The notes under the pieces were generated by a model, which was given only the letters and a program-made list of their open reading frames with translations, was not told where the DNA came from and ran no database searches. From positions 1-21,100 of the IMG/VR virus record IMGVR_UViG_3300031578_000405: a stretch of DNA of 21,100 bases. One strand, written 5' to 3'. Shown piece by piece: positions 14,180-21,100 of the stretch; the first letter of the stretch is position 1, and every line of letters starts with the position of its first letter. The stretch comes from a virus. The translations under genes were made by a program, and so were the position numbers.

Positions 14180-15284
14180 TAAGCAATCTCCTCCACCGCC
14201 TCCAGATTATACTAAAGCCGCACAAGCTACTGCGGCGGGGAATTTATCATTAGCGCAAGAACAGCAGGCCGCCAATAATGTCAATCAGATTACTCCGTAT
14301 GGGAATCTGACATACTCAAACTCACCAACACAGACTCCTGATATTTCTGCTTATCAAGCTGCTCTGCAATCATATCAATCAAATCCTAGTGGATGGATGT
14401 CACGTAATAAAGGTGTTGCTCCAAACCAAGCTGATTACATGATGAGTACGCCTCACTGGACGGCAACACAAACCCTTTCCCCTGCCGAACAGCAATTATT
14501 TGATAAAGGAAATACGCTAAATTCCACTTTGTTAGATACGGCCCAAACCGGCCTTAATTCAGCACAAGGAATACTACAGAATCCAACTGTAGATATGAGC
14601 AAACTTCCTTCCACTGGCATTAATCCAGGTCAGCAATATCAGGATGCGATGATGCAGCAATTGCAGCCGCAAATAGATCGGGCAAATAATCAGCTTCAGT
14701 CTAGACTTGCATCTCAGGGTGTAACTCCAGGTTCTGCTGCTTACAATGATGCGCTTCAGCAACAATCCCAATCAAATAATAATCTATTGGCTCAGGCTAC
14801 CACTTCAGGAATGGGGATGGGGTTACAAGCTAACCAGCAGGCTTATGCACAGGCTAATAATAACCTGATGCAGCCTATCAATATCATTGATGCACTCAGG
14901 ACCGGAACTCAGGTTCAAAGCCCATCTTATGCTTCAGCGGCGCAACAATCTCCAGTACAAGGAGCAGACCTTTTGGGCGCATTGCAAGGTAATTACAACG
15001 CTCAACTTGGCAATGTTAATGCCAATAATGCTACTTCAGCTGGTCAATTGGGGACGGTTGCAGGGCTTGGAGCTGCTGCTTTGCTTTCTGACATAAGACT
15101 TAAAAAGAACATTTCGCGTATCGGTACTCACCCGCTTGGGATAGGTATCTATGATTATGACTATTTATGGGGTAAACACTCCGTGGGAGTAATGGCGCAA
15201 GAGGTATTGAAAGTCAAACCTTCTGCCGTTCTAGTTCATCCATCAGGCTACCTGATGGTAAATTATGGAGAACTTCATGTTTAA
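14166..15284 (+). CDS. Virion protein with short S74-type (intramolecular chaperone-like) C-terminus
   Basis: This 372-residue protein overlaps the GNAT gene by 14 bases and has AAGGA seven bases before its ATG. The N-terminus SPPPPPDYTKAAQATAAGNL is typical of phage internal or tail-tip proteins. The bulk (20-290) is Gln/Asn/Ala/Ser-rich with coiled-coil-like stretches (QLQPQIDRANNQLQSRLASQ, then GVTPGSAAYNDALQQQ). The last 65 residues begin at S308 with SDIRLKKNISRIG, followed by YDYDYLWGK, VGVMAQEVLKVKPSAV and GYLMVNY. This matches the start of peptidase S74 / intramolecular chaperone domains, where a Ser at the SD site and a following Lys take part in self-cleavage. Those domains are usually over 100 residues; this is a minimal form. 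The role is probably assembly of an ejection or tail-tip protein. Cleavage here is not established. Confidence 0.78.
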   Translation: MGQNNKQSPPPPPDYTKAAQATAAGNLSLAQEQQAANNVNQITPYGNLTYSNSPTQTPDISAYQAALQSYQSNPSGWMSRNKGVAPNQADYMMSTPHWTATQTLSPAEQQLFDKGNTLNSTLLDTAQTGLNSAQGILQNPTVDMSKLPSTGINPGQQYQDAMMQQLQPQIDRANNQLQSRLASQGVTPGSAAYNDALQQQSQSNNNLLAQATTSGMGMGLQANQQAYAQANNNLMQPINIIDALRTGTQVQSPSYASAAQQSPVQGADLLGALQGNYNAQLGNVNANNATSAGQLGTVAGLGAAALLSDIRLKKNISRIGTHPLGIGIYDYDYLWGKHSVGVMAQEVLKVKPSAVLVHPSGYLMVNYGELHV

Positions 15285-15534
15285 TCCAAACCAGCAATAC
15301 CAAGCCCCGCAAATGGGCGGAAGCTCTCCTTTATTGGCTTCCATGCTTCAGCAATACATGATGAAGCAATCCATGCAACCACAGCAGCAGCAAATGCCCA
15401 GCACTCCAAGCCAGACTATGGGAATGATTCAGGGTAATTCGCAAAACTGGAATAGCTCTATGCCGCAACAGGGATTGATGAAGCCGCAAAGCACAATGTC
15501 AGATATGCCTTTACAAATTAGCAACGGGAATTAA
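15277..15534 (+). CDS. Small Met/Gln-rich virion protein, unknown function
   Basis: This 85-residue protein starts inside the end of the previous gene. I chose the ATG at 15277 (MFNPNQQYQAPQ) because GGAG lies six bases upstream; another in-frame ATG at 15265 has no ribosome-binding site and would add only four residues. The sequence is unusually rich in Met, Gln, Ser and Pro (MLQQYMMKQSMQPQQQQMPS), has no charged core and looks disordered. The next gene starts two bases after its stop codon. Similar short Gln/Met-rich genes sit among the ejection proteins of podovirus-like genomes, but I know no function. Its tight packing and ribosome-binding site argue that it is real. Confidence 0.68.
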   Translation: MFNPNQQYQAPQMGGSSPLLASMLQQYMMKQSMQPQQQQMPSTPSQTMGMIQGNSQNWNSSMPQQGLMKPQSTMSDMPLQISNGN

Positions 15535-15536
15535 TC

Positions 15537-17096
15537 ATGGCAGATAATCCACTATTAGGGTCGATACTTGATCCAGCCGGTATTCAGCTTCAGATGGCGC
15601 GTCAACAGGCGTTATATGATGCCCTGGCGCAGCAATCCTTAACGCCACAGCAAGGACAGATGGTATCAGGTCATTATATCGCCCCTGCTTTTGGTGGTTT
15701 GGGTAATATTGGGAAGGCTCTGATAGCCAATAAGACATTTGGAAACATGCTAGGAGAACGATCGCAACTTTCTCAACAAATGGCGCAGAATCTGCAAAAC
15801 ATATTTGGTGGGAATAAAACACAAACTATCCAGCAGCCTAATCCTAATCCTGTTCCAGTCCCTTCCACTCAGGATATAATGAATGCGCCGAATATGACCA
15901 GCGCTATTAGTCAGCAGGCAATTGCTAATAATACCAATGCACAGAATACGCCTGCTCCCGTTCAAATTCAATCACCATCAAATGGCCCTAGTTTTGCCAA
16001 TTTGATGAAGATTGGCATCGCTGGGAGCATGTTGGGGCCGGAAGCTGGTACGGCTGTAGCTAACTGGTCTAAACCTACAGATGCTAGTTTGATGGCAAAT
16101 CAAGCTGGTGTTGATCCTTTGCAAGCAAATAGAGATGCTCTTACTAAAGCAAACCTGATTGCTCCAATTTCAATGCGTCAGGGCGCAGCTTTGATTGATC
16201 CATTAACCCATAAAGTAATAAGTTTTTCTCCTAAAGGGCCGGAGAATTCGCTACCTATTATTCAAGATGGTCAGATAGTTGGTTTTAAAGAAGCTCCTGG
16301 TGGTGAGCAAATCATGCAGAATAACGCCTATGCTAATTCTGCTGGTGCAAAAGGTTATCGTTCAACTGTACCATCTTCCGCTCCAATCGTACCTTCGCAA
16401 GCAGCCAGTACAATTCAAAGTGGTATGCCTCCTGGCATCCCAAATTCATTTGGGCCGACTTCTGAAGTATCCATAAAAGCGTTTGGACAAGGACTAGTAC
16501 AGCAATTGGCAAGTCTTGATAAGAACTGGACTGCATTAAGCGATCAAAATAGAACGGCACAAGTAACAAATTCTTATTTGCAACAAATTAAAGATTTAGC
16601 TAAAACTGCCGCTGTCGGGCCAGAGGCTGATAAGCGGGACTTTGTAAATGGATTGCTATCTATAGCAGGTGTTTCTGATAGAGCAACAGATAAAGTAACT
16701 GCAAATGACTTGCTTGATAAGTATTCTAATCAAATCGTTGCCAGATTAGGCCAAGGTGGTATGGGTACTGATGCAGCCAGGGCAATTTTACAATCTGCAT
16801 ATCCTGGCGCTCATATGAATCAAGGAGCTATTAATGAGGCAGTTGATAACCTAGTTGGATCGAATGAAATGATAAAGGCAAAAACATCTTTATTGTCCCC
16901 ATATGCTGCTAAACGTGATCCTATTGGCTATCAGAACAATGAGGTTATATTCGACCAAAATGCCGATCCTAGATTATGGCAATACAAAGCAATAGCTGGA
17001 ACTCCGCAAGGAAAGATTTTTCTGCAAAACGTACTTAAACAAGACCCGCAATTTTTGCAAAAAGCACAAGCATTACACAAAATAGGGGCTTTTTAA
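15537..17096 (+). CDS. Ejection/internal virion protein candidate
   Basis: This 519-residue protein is one of a run of Gln/Asn/Ala-rich genes downstream of the tail gene, where P22 encodes its ejection proteins (gp7, gp20, gp16). The N-terminus MADNPLLGSILDPAGIQLQM and IAPAFGGLGNIGKALIANK suggest a virion assembly segment. A Pro/Asn/Gln-rich low-complexity linker runs from about 90 to 150 (NPNPVPVPSTQ). The C-terminal third, from about residue 310, is a compact helical domain (VSIKAFGQGLVQQLASLDK, FVNGLLSIAGVSDRATDKVT, DLLDKYSNQIVARLGQGG). There is no signal peptide and no catalytic motif that I recognise. It directly adjoins the next gene, whose ATG follows its stop. Being packaged and ejected with DNA is inferred from position and composition. 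Confidence 0.7.
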   Translation: MADNPLLGSILDPAGIQLQMARQQALYDALAQQSLTPQQGQMVSGHYIAPAFGGLGNIGKALIANKTFGNMLGERSQLSQQMAQNLQNIFGGNKTQTIQQPNPNPVPVPSTQDIMNAPNMTSAISQQAIANNTNAQNTPAPVQIQSPSNGPSFANLMKIGIAGSMLGPEAGTAVANWSKPTDASLMANQAGVDPLQANRDALTKANLIAPISMRQGAALIDPLTHKVISFSPKGPENSLPIIQDGQIVGFKEAPGGEQIMQNNAYANSAGAKGYRSTVPSSAPIVPSQAASTIQSGMPPGIPNSFGPTSEVSIKAFGQGLVQQLASLDKNWTALSDQNRTAQVTNSYLQQIKDLAKTAAVGPEADKRDFVNGLLSIAGVSDRATDKVTANDLLDKYSNQIVARLGQGGMGTDAARAILQSAYPGAHMNQGAINEAVDNLVGSNEMIKAKTSLLSPYAAKRDPIGYQNNEVIFDQNADPRLWQYKAIAGTPQGKIFLQNVLKQDPQFLQKAQALHKIGAF

Positions 17097-19007
17097 ATGT
17101 CAATTATTGACCAGATGATGAAGGATGCAGGATCGACTGCTCCACAAGCATCAATAATGGATACAATGCAAGCTGATGCAAATTCACCTGCTGCACCTAT
17201 TCAAGTGAACAATACTATCCAAAATAAAGGATTGCTTTCTGGGTCAGTTGGATCACAGATTTCAGATGCTGCGAGTGCTTTTGGTCATCATGTAATGAAT
17301 ATGCCACACGGTATAGCGCAGTTGATAGAGAATGGTATAAATTATGGAGCGCAACAATTACCTAATAATCCAGTTTCTCAGTATATCAATAAGACTGTTC
17401 AATCCGACAATGCGGCTATGGCACAACGAGAGAAGAACTATCAGGCTAATACTCCGAATTCCGCGGGTGCTTATTTAGGTGCTACAGCTGGTGAAGTTGC
17501 ACCTTTTGTAGTAAATTCAGTAGCCGCACCACTTAGGGCTGCTGGTGATATGATTGGTAAACAAGTAGCCAATAATCTTGCTGGTAAAGTAGCTTCAGGT
17601 GCTACTCAAGGGGCTTTGGTTGGTGCTGCTCAACCTGTTACTAATCCTGATTATTGGCAAGGAAAGCAAGGACAGATTGGCACAGGTACATTGATGGGTG
17701 GTGCTGTTCCGTTAGTCTCCGGTGCAGTAAGCAGAGTTTATAATGCTGGGAAAGGAGTAATCGAGCCTATCATAAACCCTGAATTAACTGCTGCAAGACA
17801 ATTGGCTTCGCAAACCGGGCAAGAACCTAATGCGATGGCTTCTGCATTGAGAAACTATACTCAATATGTACCTGGTTCAACTCCTACCACAGCGCAAGTA
17901 TTAGCTACTCCAGAAGCAGTGCAACTGGAAAAAGCTCTAGGAAATAATCCAGAGTTCAAGACACAATTAGAGCATCTAAGCACAACTAATAATGCCGCCA
18001 GACTTAATGCTATAAATTCAGTCGCTGGTAATCCCGGAGAATTGGAAACTGCACAAGCCGCCAGACAGTCAACCGCACAGGATTTGTATAAACAAGCATT
18101 CGGAGAAATAAACCCTCCTACGCCTTGGGTAAAAGGACAGATTACTCAGTTAATGAAACGTCCGGCTATGCAAACAGCTATCAAGGATGCAAAGAAACTT
18201 GCCCTAAATGAAGGAACGCCACTTAATAATTCAACCTCTATCCAGGGACTTCATTATGCAAAAATGAGCCTTGACGACCAAATAGGTAATGCTATTCAAA
18301 AAGATAACAAAAATACAGCAAGGGCTTTGACTCAGACTAAAGAACAGCTTTTGACGGTGATGAATAAGTTAAGTCCTACTTATCAAACAGCCATGCAAAC
18401 TTACGCTGAAATGTCCAAACCTGTTAATACGATGGAAGCTGGACAGTCTTTGCAAGATCAACTATGGAATAAGCCAATGAATTCTGTTGGCGATCCAAAT
18501 ATTCAATACCAGCAATATTCTACAACACTGGCAAAAGCACTGAAAAATTCCCCATACGGAATAAATCCAGATGCTTTAGATACTTTGCAAAATATTAAAA
18601 ATGACTTGCAAAGACAGACTATATCCAATGGATTGAAATCTCCAGGATCAGATACAAACTATAACCAGCAAGCACAAGGATGGTTAAGCCGCCAGTTATA
18701 TGGTCAAAACTTCTCAGGTGCAGGTGCTTCTACAAAGATAGCCGGAACTATAGCTGGCGCTGCCGCTGGTTCGCTAGTTGGTCATCCGATGTGGGGAATG
18801 GGTGCAGGTGCTACCGCTGCGGTTGGGCTAAGTAAGGTTGCAGGTCAGAGAGTTAGCAAGGCGATGGCGGATATTATGACCAATCCTGAAAATGCGGCGA
18901 ATGCACTTGAAAAATTGACTCCTGCTGAACGAGGGGTAATGGCTAGATTACTGTCACAACACCCACTTACGCAGCAGCTTCTTCAATCTGGTGCAAATTC
19001 GCCATAG
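17097..19007 (+). CDS. Large ejection/internal virion protein candidate with Gly/Ala-rich hydrophobic segments
   Basis: This 636-residue protein starts right after the previous stop; AGGGG lies about nine bases upstream. The first 50 residues are low complexity (MSIIDQMMKDAGSTAPQASI). Residues about 122-180 (AGAYLGATAGEVAPFVVNSV, LAGKVASGATQGALVGAAQP) and 546-584 (KIAGTIAGAAAGSLVGHPMW, GAGATAAVGLS) are Gly/Ala-rich hydrophobic segments with small-residue spacing like membrane-inserting regions. Between them is a long helical, Gln/Lys/Thr-rich stretch with coiled-coil character (about 265-500). P22-type ejection proteins are thought to form a trans-envelope channel for DNA, which such segments would suit. 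No enzyme motif is visible; in particular I see no lytic transglycosylase signature. Last gene before a 234-base gap. Confidence 0.72.
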   Translation: MSIIDQMMKDAGSTAPQASIMDTMQADANSPAAPIQVNNTIQNKGLLSGSVGSQISDAASAFGHHVMNMPHGIAQLIENGINYGAQQLPNNPVSQYINKTVQSDNAAMAQREKNYQANTPNSAGAYLGATAGEVAPFVVNSVAAPLRAAGDMIGKQVANNLAGKVASGATQGALVGAAQPVTNPDYWQGKQGQIGTGTLMGGAVPLVSGAVSRVYNAGKGVIEPIINPELTAARQLASQTGQEPNAMASALRNYTQYVPGSTPTTAQVLATPEAVQLEKALGNNPEFKTQLEHLSTTNNAARLNAINSVAGNPGELETAQAARQSTAQDLYKQAFGEINPPTPWVKGQITQLMKRPAMQTAIKDAKKLALNEGTPLNNSTSIQGLHYAKMSLDDQIGNAIQKDNKNTARALTQTKEQLLTVMNKLSPTYQTAMQTYAEMSKPVNTMEAGQSLQDQLWNKPMNSVGDPNIQYQQYSTTLAKALKNSPYGINPDALDTLQNIKNDLQRQTISNGLKSPGSDTNYNQQAQGWLSRQLYGQNFSGAGASTKIAGTIAGAAAGSLVGHPMWGMGAGATAAVGLSKVAGQRVSKAMADIMTNPENAANALEKLTPAERGVMARLLSQHPLTQQLLQSGANSP

Positions 19008-19077
19008 TGGATAAATAACATAAAATATGAAAACCTCGGCACTTGCCAAAGCAAGAACAGAAACTATTACTTTTGAA

Positions 19078-19188
19078 TTATCGCCCAATATTTTCAAACA
19101 TATGTGCTATCAATCCTATGCATACAGCCATAATAAGGTAGCCGAATAGTGTTATAAGAATTGACGTAAAAAATAGGAATGTTCCCAT
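19078..19188 (-). CDS. 36-residue single-pass membrane protein on minus strand
   Basis: In the otherwise empty gap, the minus strand reads ATG at 19188 and TAA at 19078-19080. TAGGAG (19195-19200) lies six bases before the ATG, an excellent ribosome-binding site. The product begins MGTFLFFTSILITLFGYLIM and continues AVCIGLIAHMFENIGR: a single hydrophobic span of about 27 residues with a polar, slightly charged C-terminal end. This fits a small membrane protein, for example a holin-like or moron product, but it is too short to assign. A possible promoter lies just upstream (listed separately). It is opposite to all its neighbours' direction. A plus-strand frame in the same DNA has no ribosome-binding site and was rejected. 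Confidence 0.6.
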   Translation of the reverse strand: MGTFLFFTSILITLFGYLIMAVCIGLIAHMFENIGR

Positions 19189-19191
19189 AAT
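19161..19191 (+). promoter_or_regulatory. Weak candidate plus-strand promoter before the fibre genes
   Basis: TTGACG (19161-19166) and CATAAT (19186-19191) each match the sigma70 boxes in five of six positions, but the spacer is 19 bases, longer than the optimum of 17. It lies in the only sizeable gap in the plus-strand operon, upstream of the AQQ-repeat and tail-fibre genes, and overlaps the start of the small minus-strand gene. It may be coincidental. Confidence 0.25.
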
Positions 19192-19213
19192 TTTCTCCTA
19201 CTTCGGAGCTGAT

Positions 19214-19242
19214 TTTATATCATAAATGGAGTATATAAGCAA
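19214..19242 (-). promoter_or_regulatory. Possible promoter for the small minus-strand membrane gene
   Basis: On the minus strand, TTGCTT (19237-19242) and TATAAA (19214-19219) are 17 bases apart. The -10 matches the sigma70 consensus in five of six positions and the -35 in the first three. Transcription would start near 19207, giving a leader of about 19 bases with the TAGGAG ribosome-binding site and a four-base CUCC/GGAG pairing around it. Strength is uncertain because of the poor -35. Confidence 0.4.
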
Positions 19243-19472
19243 TGTCGCAAAATAATACCAATAGAAAAATGTCGCTTTTGAATGCTATTCGCCAATGGGC
19301 TTCTCCAGGATCAACTATGAGTAATGTTGCTACCGATCAGGCATATCAACAACACGTTATGGATGCCAATGAGAATGGTCAAACTCCACTGACAAGAGAA
19401 CAATTTGAAGCACAGCAACAAGCCCAACAGGCTCAACAAGCTCAACAAGCTCAACAACAAGCTCAGAGGTAA
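19242..19472 (+). CDS. Small protein with C-terminal AQQ repeats, unknown function
   Basis: This 76-residue protein restarts the plus strand after the 234-base gap, with TGGAG about ten bases before the ATG. The N-terminal 50 residues contain SLLNAIRQWASPGSTMS, then DQAYQQHVMDANENGQTPLT and REQFEAQQQ. The pattern Y.xHV......TPLTREQFE recalls the short core of the YbdD/YjiX-type small proteins (Y..H......TPMT..EF), but the usual C-terminal part is replaced by a run of AQQ repeats. The repeat comes from a 9-base DNA unit (listed separately). It ends three bases before the tail-fibre gene. Function is unknown; being a structural or chaperone-like companion of the fibre is a guess from position. 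Confidence 0.62.
   Translation: MSQNNTNRKMSLLNAIRQWASPGSTMSNVATDQAYQQHVMDANENGQTPLTREQFEAQQQAQQAQQAQQAQQQAQR
19413..19466 (+). repeat. Tandem 9-base repeat (GCTCAACAA) encoding AQQ
   Basis: GCTCAACAA occurs three times head to tail (19431-19457), preceded by degenerate copies (AGCAACAAGCCCAACAG) and followed by CAAGCTCAG. Each full unit adds Ala-Gln-Gln in frame, so copy-number change by polymerase slippage would alter length without breaking the frame. Confidence 0.85.
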
Positions 19473-19475
19473 ATC

Positions 19476-20579
19476 ATGGCATACAATGGCTCAGGTGCAT
19501 TCAGTACCATAGATACTCCGGTTGTAACCGGAACAACTATTAGCTCTACTGCATTTAACGCAACAATGGCTGACATTGCAACTGGCCTTACTGATTGCGT
19601 TACTCGTGATGGTCAATCTCCTGCTTTGGCCAATCTTCCGATGGGCGGATTCAAACTAACCGGACTTGCTGCTGGATCTGCTGCTACCGATTCCGCCTCA
19701 ATCAAGGATGTCCAATCAGGCGCTTCTACATGGGCTGGTACTGCTGGTGGTACTGCTAATGCGCTTACTCTTACTCCTTCCCCTGCAATTGCTGCTTATG
19801 CTGCCGGACAACGTTTCAGGTTCAAGGCTAGTGCGAGTGCCAATACTGGAGCGACTACGGTTGCAATATCTGGATTAAGCGCGATTGCTGTACAAAATAG
19901 CGGTTCTGCGTGTGCTGGTGGAGAAATTACAGCCAGTGGATTTTACGAAATTACGCTCGATACAACTTCTACGGCTCAAATAAGTCCTGTTGGATTGGCT
20001 GAAATTGAAGCGTATATGTCGGCTTATGGAAATTCGGCTACGGCAACACTGGCCACTACAGCCACTACAGCTACTAATCAATCGGGAGGAACAGTTGCGG
20101 CAACGACAATCAGCGCAAGTGGATTGATAAGCGCCAATGGCGGACAGATAAAATTTCCAGCAACACAGAATCCAAGTTCTGATGCAAATACGCTGGATGA
20201 TTACAAAGAAGGAAGCTATGTTCCGACTGGAACGATGAGTACGAGCGGAACCGTGACTATTACCGGCAGTACCATTACTTATACAAAAATCGGGAAACGA
20301 GTATTTGTAAGTGGTTTCATTTTTTTTAATTCGGTTAGTTCTCCCTTGGGGGATTTAGTCCTTAGTGCATTGCCTTGGGCTTCCTACGGTAACTCTTCCT
20401 TTGGGGTCTTTTCCGGCGGTGGCGGGGCAAGTGGTGGCCCCATCGAAGCCTATATTAGTAATAGCGCTAACATTGCGCTAGTCAAAGCAGCCGGGGGTGA
20501 CTTTGCCCTGTTCGGGCCAGGTGATTTAGTAAACAACCAACAGATTTATATTTCAGGCTCTTACATTGCCGCTAACTAA
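19476..20579 (+). CDS. Tail fibre / receptor-binding protein
   Basis: This 367-residue protein has the layout of a phage tail fibre. The N-terminal part (AFNATMADIATGLTDCVTRD, then ANLPMGGFKLTGLAAGSAAT) is the typical virion-attachment region, with the conserved 'NLPMGGFKLTGL' motif. Residues about 85-170 form a repeat-like beta domain (TAGGTANALTLTPSPAIAAY, FKASASANTGATTVAISGL). Residues about 188-205 are a short stalk (ATATLATTATTATN), similar to the one in the gene at 9571. From about 238 the sequence NTLDDYKEGSYVPTG begins a C-terminal tip domain that matches the 'LDDYEEGTxTP' start of many phage receptor-binding tips. A ribosome-binding site AGAGGT lies just upstream, overlapping the end of the previous gene. 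The stop overlaps the end of a convergent gene by four bases. Confidence 0.9.
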   Translation: MAYNGSGAFSTIDTPVVTGTTISSTAFNATMADIATGLTDCVTRDGQSPALANLPMGGFKLTGLAAGSAATDSASIKDVQSGASTWAGTAGGTANALTLTPSPAIAAYAAGQRFRFKASASANTGATTVAISGLSAIAVQNSGSACAGGEITASGFYEITLDTTSTAQISPVGLAEIEAYMSAYGNSATATLATTATTATNQSGGTVAATTISASGLISANGGQIKFPATQNPSSDANTLDDYKEGSYVPTGTMSTSGTVTITGSTITYTKIGKRVFVSGFIFFNSVSSPLGDLVLSALPWASYGNSSFGVFSGGGGASGGPIEAYISNSANIALVKAAGGDFALFGPGDLVNNQQIYISGSYIAAN

Positions 20580-20935
20580 AACTTCGCACTTATCCCAATC
20601 GAATAATTATGAGCAACATACCCAACCTCTACCGCAATAGTTCCGTACTGGAATGGTGCGCGGTATTTTTCAGGAAGCATGTAAGCGATACCGGCATGAA
20701 GCACAGATCCTACAAGGAAGTAGCGATTGACCGCACCAATGGTTGGGTGAAGTCCAAGATAGGAATTCTCTTCATGCCATTGGTCAGGATGTGCCGCTAT
20801 GTTGCGCGTTTGTGCGTAGTCGATCAGCCACAGAACTTGAAATCCGACCTCGCGTTTTGTATCAACGGATTTCCATTCATCAGCAAAGGATGGTATTGAA
20901 ATAAACAGCAGAACAGCAAGTATAAAGGTTTTCAT
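20576..20935 (-). CDS. Secreted/envelope protein with signal peptide (moron candidate)
   Basis: This 119-residue minus-strand protein starts with a clear signal peptide, MKTFILAVLLFISIPSFA, with likely cleavage after SFA. The start at 20935 was chosen over an in-frame ATG at 20974 because TAGGAG lies eight bases upstream and the longer form would bury the signal peptide behind 13 extra residues. The mature part has W.. VLWLIDYAQTRNIAAHPDQWHEENSYLG and VNRYFLVGSVLHAGIAYMLP, then AVEVGYVAHNYSIGISAKF at the end (quoted in pieces). The pattern D..QT..IA.HP....E.N..LG.HP....V..YF...  .P..YR..FQ......E...V.HN...G matches a family of short envelope proteins encoded by phages near lysis or fibre genes, with no established role. 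Superinfection exclusion or host-surface alteration is inference. It is convergent with the fibre gene. Confidence 0.8.
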   Translation of the reverse strand: MKTFILAVLLFISIPSFADEWKSVDTKREVGFQVLWLIDYAQTRNIAAHPDQWHEENSYLGLHPTIGAVNRYFLVGSVLHAGIAYMLPEKYRAPFQYGTIAVEVGYVAHNYSIGISAKF

Positions 20936-21025
20936 TTTGAATGCTCCTATAAGCGTTGAGTGAGTATGTGGCAATCGGGAGTATAGGCTCCTTCAACTTA
21001 CCCGCCCTCCGGCGACCACATGCTT

Positions 21026-21053
21026 ATTATGCACCTTTAACTGATTTTATCAA
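21026..21053 (-). promoter_or_regulatory. Sigma70-type promoter for the minus-strand secreted protein gene
   Basis: On the minus strand TTGATA (21048-21053) and CATAAT (21026-21031) each match the sigma70 boxes in five of six positions, with a 16-base spacer. Transcription would begin near 21019, leaving a leader of about 84 bases before the ATG at 20935. The leader includes a small CGCC/GGCG hairpin (21003-21014), too short to call a terminator. This gives the reverse-strand gene its own expression independent of the late operon. Confidence 0.55.
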
Positions 21054-21100
21054 CATATTTATAATAGTATCTTAACCTTTACTATCTGAGAAAGTTTTGA

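Noticed and set aside
19042-19055. CTTGC/GCAAG hairpin after the last ejection-protein gene, considered as a terminator.
   Set aside because: The stem is only five base pairs and there is no T-run on either strand next to it.
19027-19149. Plus-strand 40-codon frame starting MKTSALAKARTETITFEL in the gap after 19007.
   Set aside because: No ribosome-binding site precedes its ATG, and the same DNA read on the minus strand gives a membrane-type protein with a strong ribosome-binding site and possible promoter.
19413-19466. Tandem repeat considered as a CRISPR-like array.
   Set aside because: The units are nine bases, directly adjacent and in frame in a coding gene, with no spacers.
19517-19532. 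Near-palindrome TCCGGTTGTAACCGGA early in the tail-fibre gene.
   Set aside because: Seven-base arms with a short spacer are expected about once in a window of this length by chance, and it lies in coding sequence, so I do not call it an operator.
21060-21065. Perfect TATAAT on the plus strand near the right edge.
   Set aside because: The best upstream -35 (TTTAAC, 18 bases away) matches only three of six positions, and any gene it would serve lies outside the window.

Overview
The window is the virion-assembly half of a tailed-phage genome (or prophage), most likely a short-tailed phage of a Gram-negative host. The gene order follows the P22 plan: small and large terminase, portal, scaffold, major capsid protein, decoration protein, head-tail adaptor, a long tail/stabilization protein, several Gln/Ala/Gly-rich ejection-type proteins, then a tail fibre. 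No tape-measure, major tail tube or sheath gene is visible, which argues for a podovirus. The Gram-negative host is inferred from the virion plan and from a signal-peptide protein with an outer-membrane-like sequence. No host genes, integrase, tRNA, rRNA, CRISPR array, insertion sequence or recognisable endolysin is visible, so lytic and temperate lifestyles cannot be told apart.

Layout. 1-142: the 3' end of an unidentified Cys-rich gene. 191-2097: terminase genes and a small beta-rich protein. 2099-7117: portal, a small conserved protein, scaffold, coat and decoration protein, closed by a strong intrinsic terminator with a UACG tetraloop. 7182-8537: a two-domain enzyme (DUF115/MptE-like N-terminus plus SAM-methyltransferase C-terminus). 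8541-10383: small structural or fibre-like proteins; the last gene carries a perfect 14-bp inverted repeat in its coding sequence. 10403-13760: head-tail adaptor, an AT-rich gene with a polyvalent-protein-like domain, and the large tail/stabilization protein. 13757-14179: an AT-rich GNAT acetyltransferase. 14166-19007: four virion proteins of the ejection or internal type, the first ending in a short S74-type chaperone-like domain. 19008-19241: a non-coding-looking gap that holds a 36-residue membrane-protein gene on the minus strand with its own Shine-Dalgarno site and a possible promoter. 19242-20579: a small AQQ-repeat protein and the tail fibre. 20576-20935 (minus): a secreted protein convergent with the fibre, behind a good sigma70-type promoter.

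How it works together. Almost everything is on the plus strand and tightly packed, with many 1-23 nt overlaps and translational coupling, as expected of one late operon. The terminases load DNA through the portal into a scaffold-assembled HK97-fold shell. The adaptor and tail protein close the vertex, the ejection proteins act at DNA entry, and the fibre binds the host. Set into this cassette are genes not needed for a P22-type virion: the DUF115-methyltransferase, the polyvalent-like protein, the GNAT enzyme, and two reverse-strand membrane/secreted proteins. These accessory genes are mostly more AT-rich than the capsid gene and are the best candidates for unusual biology. All functional calls come from reading the sequence without database searches.
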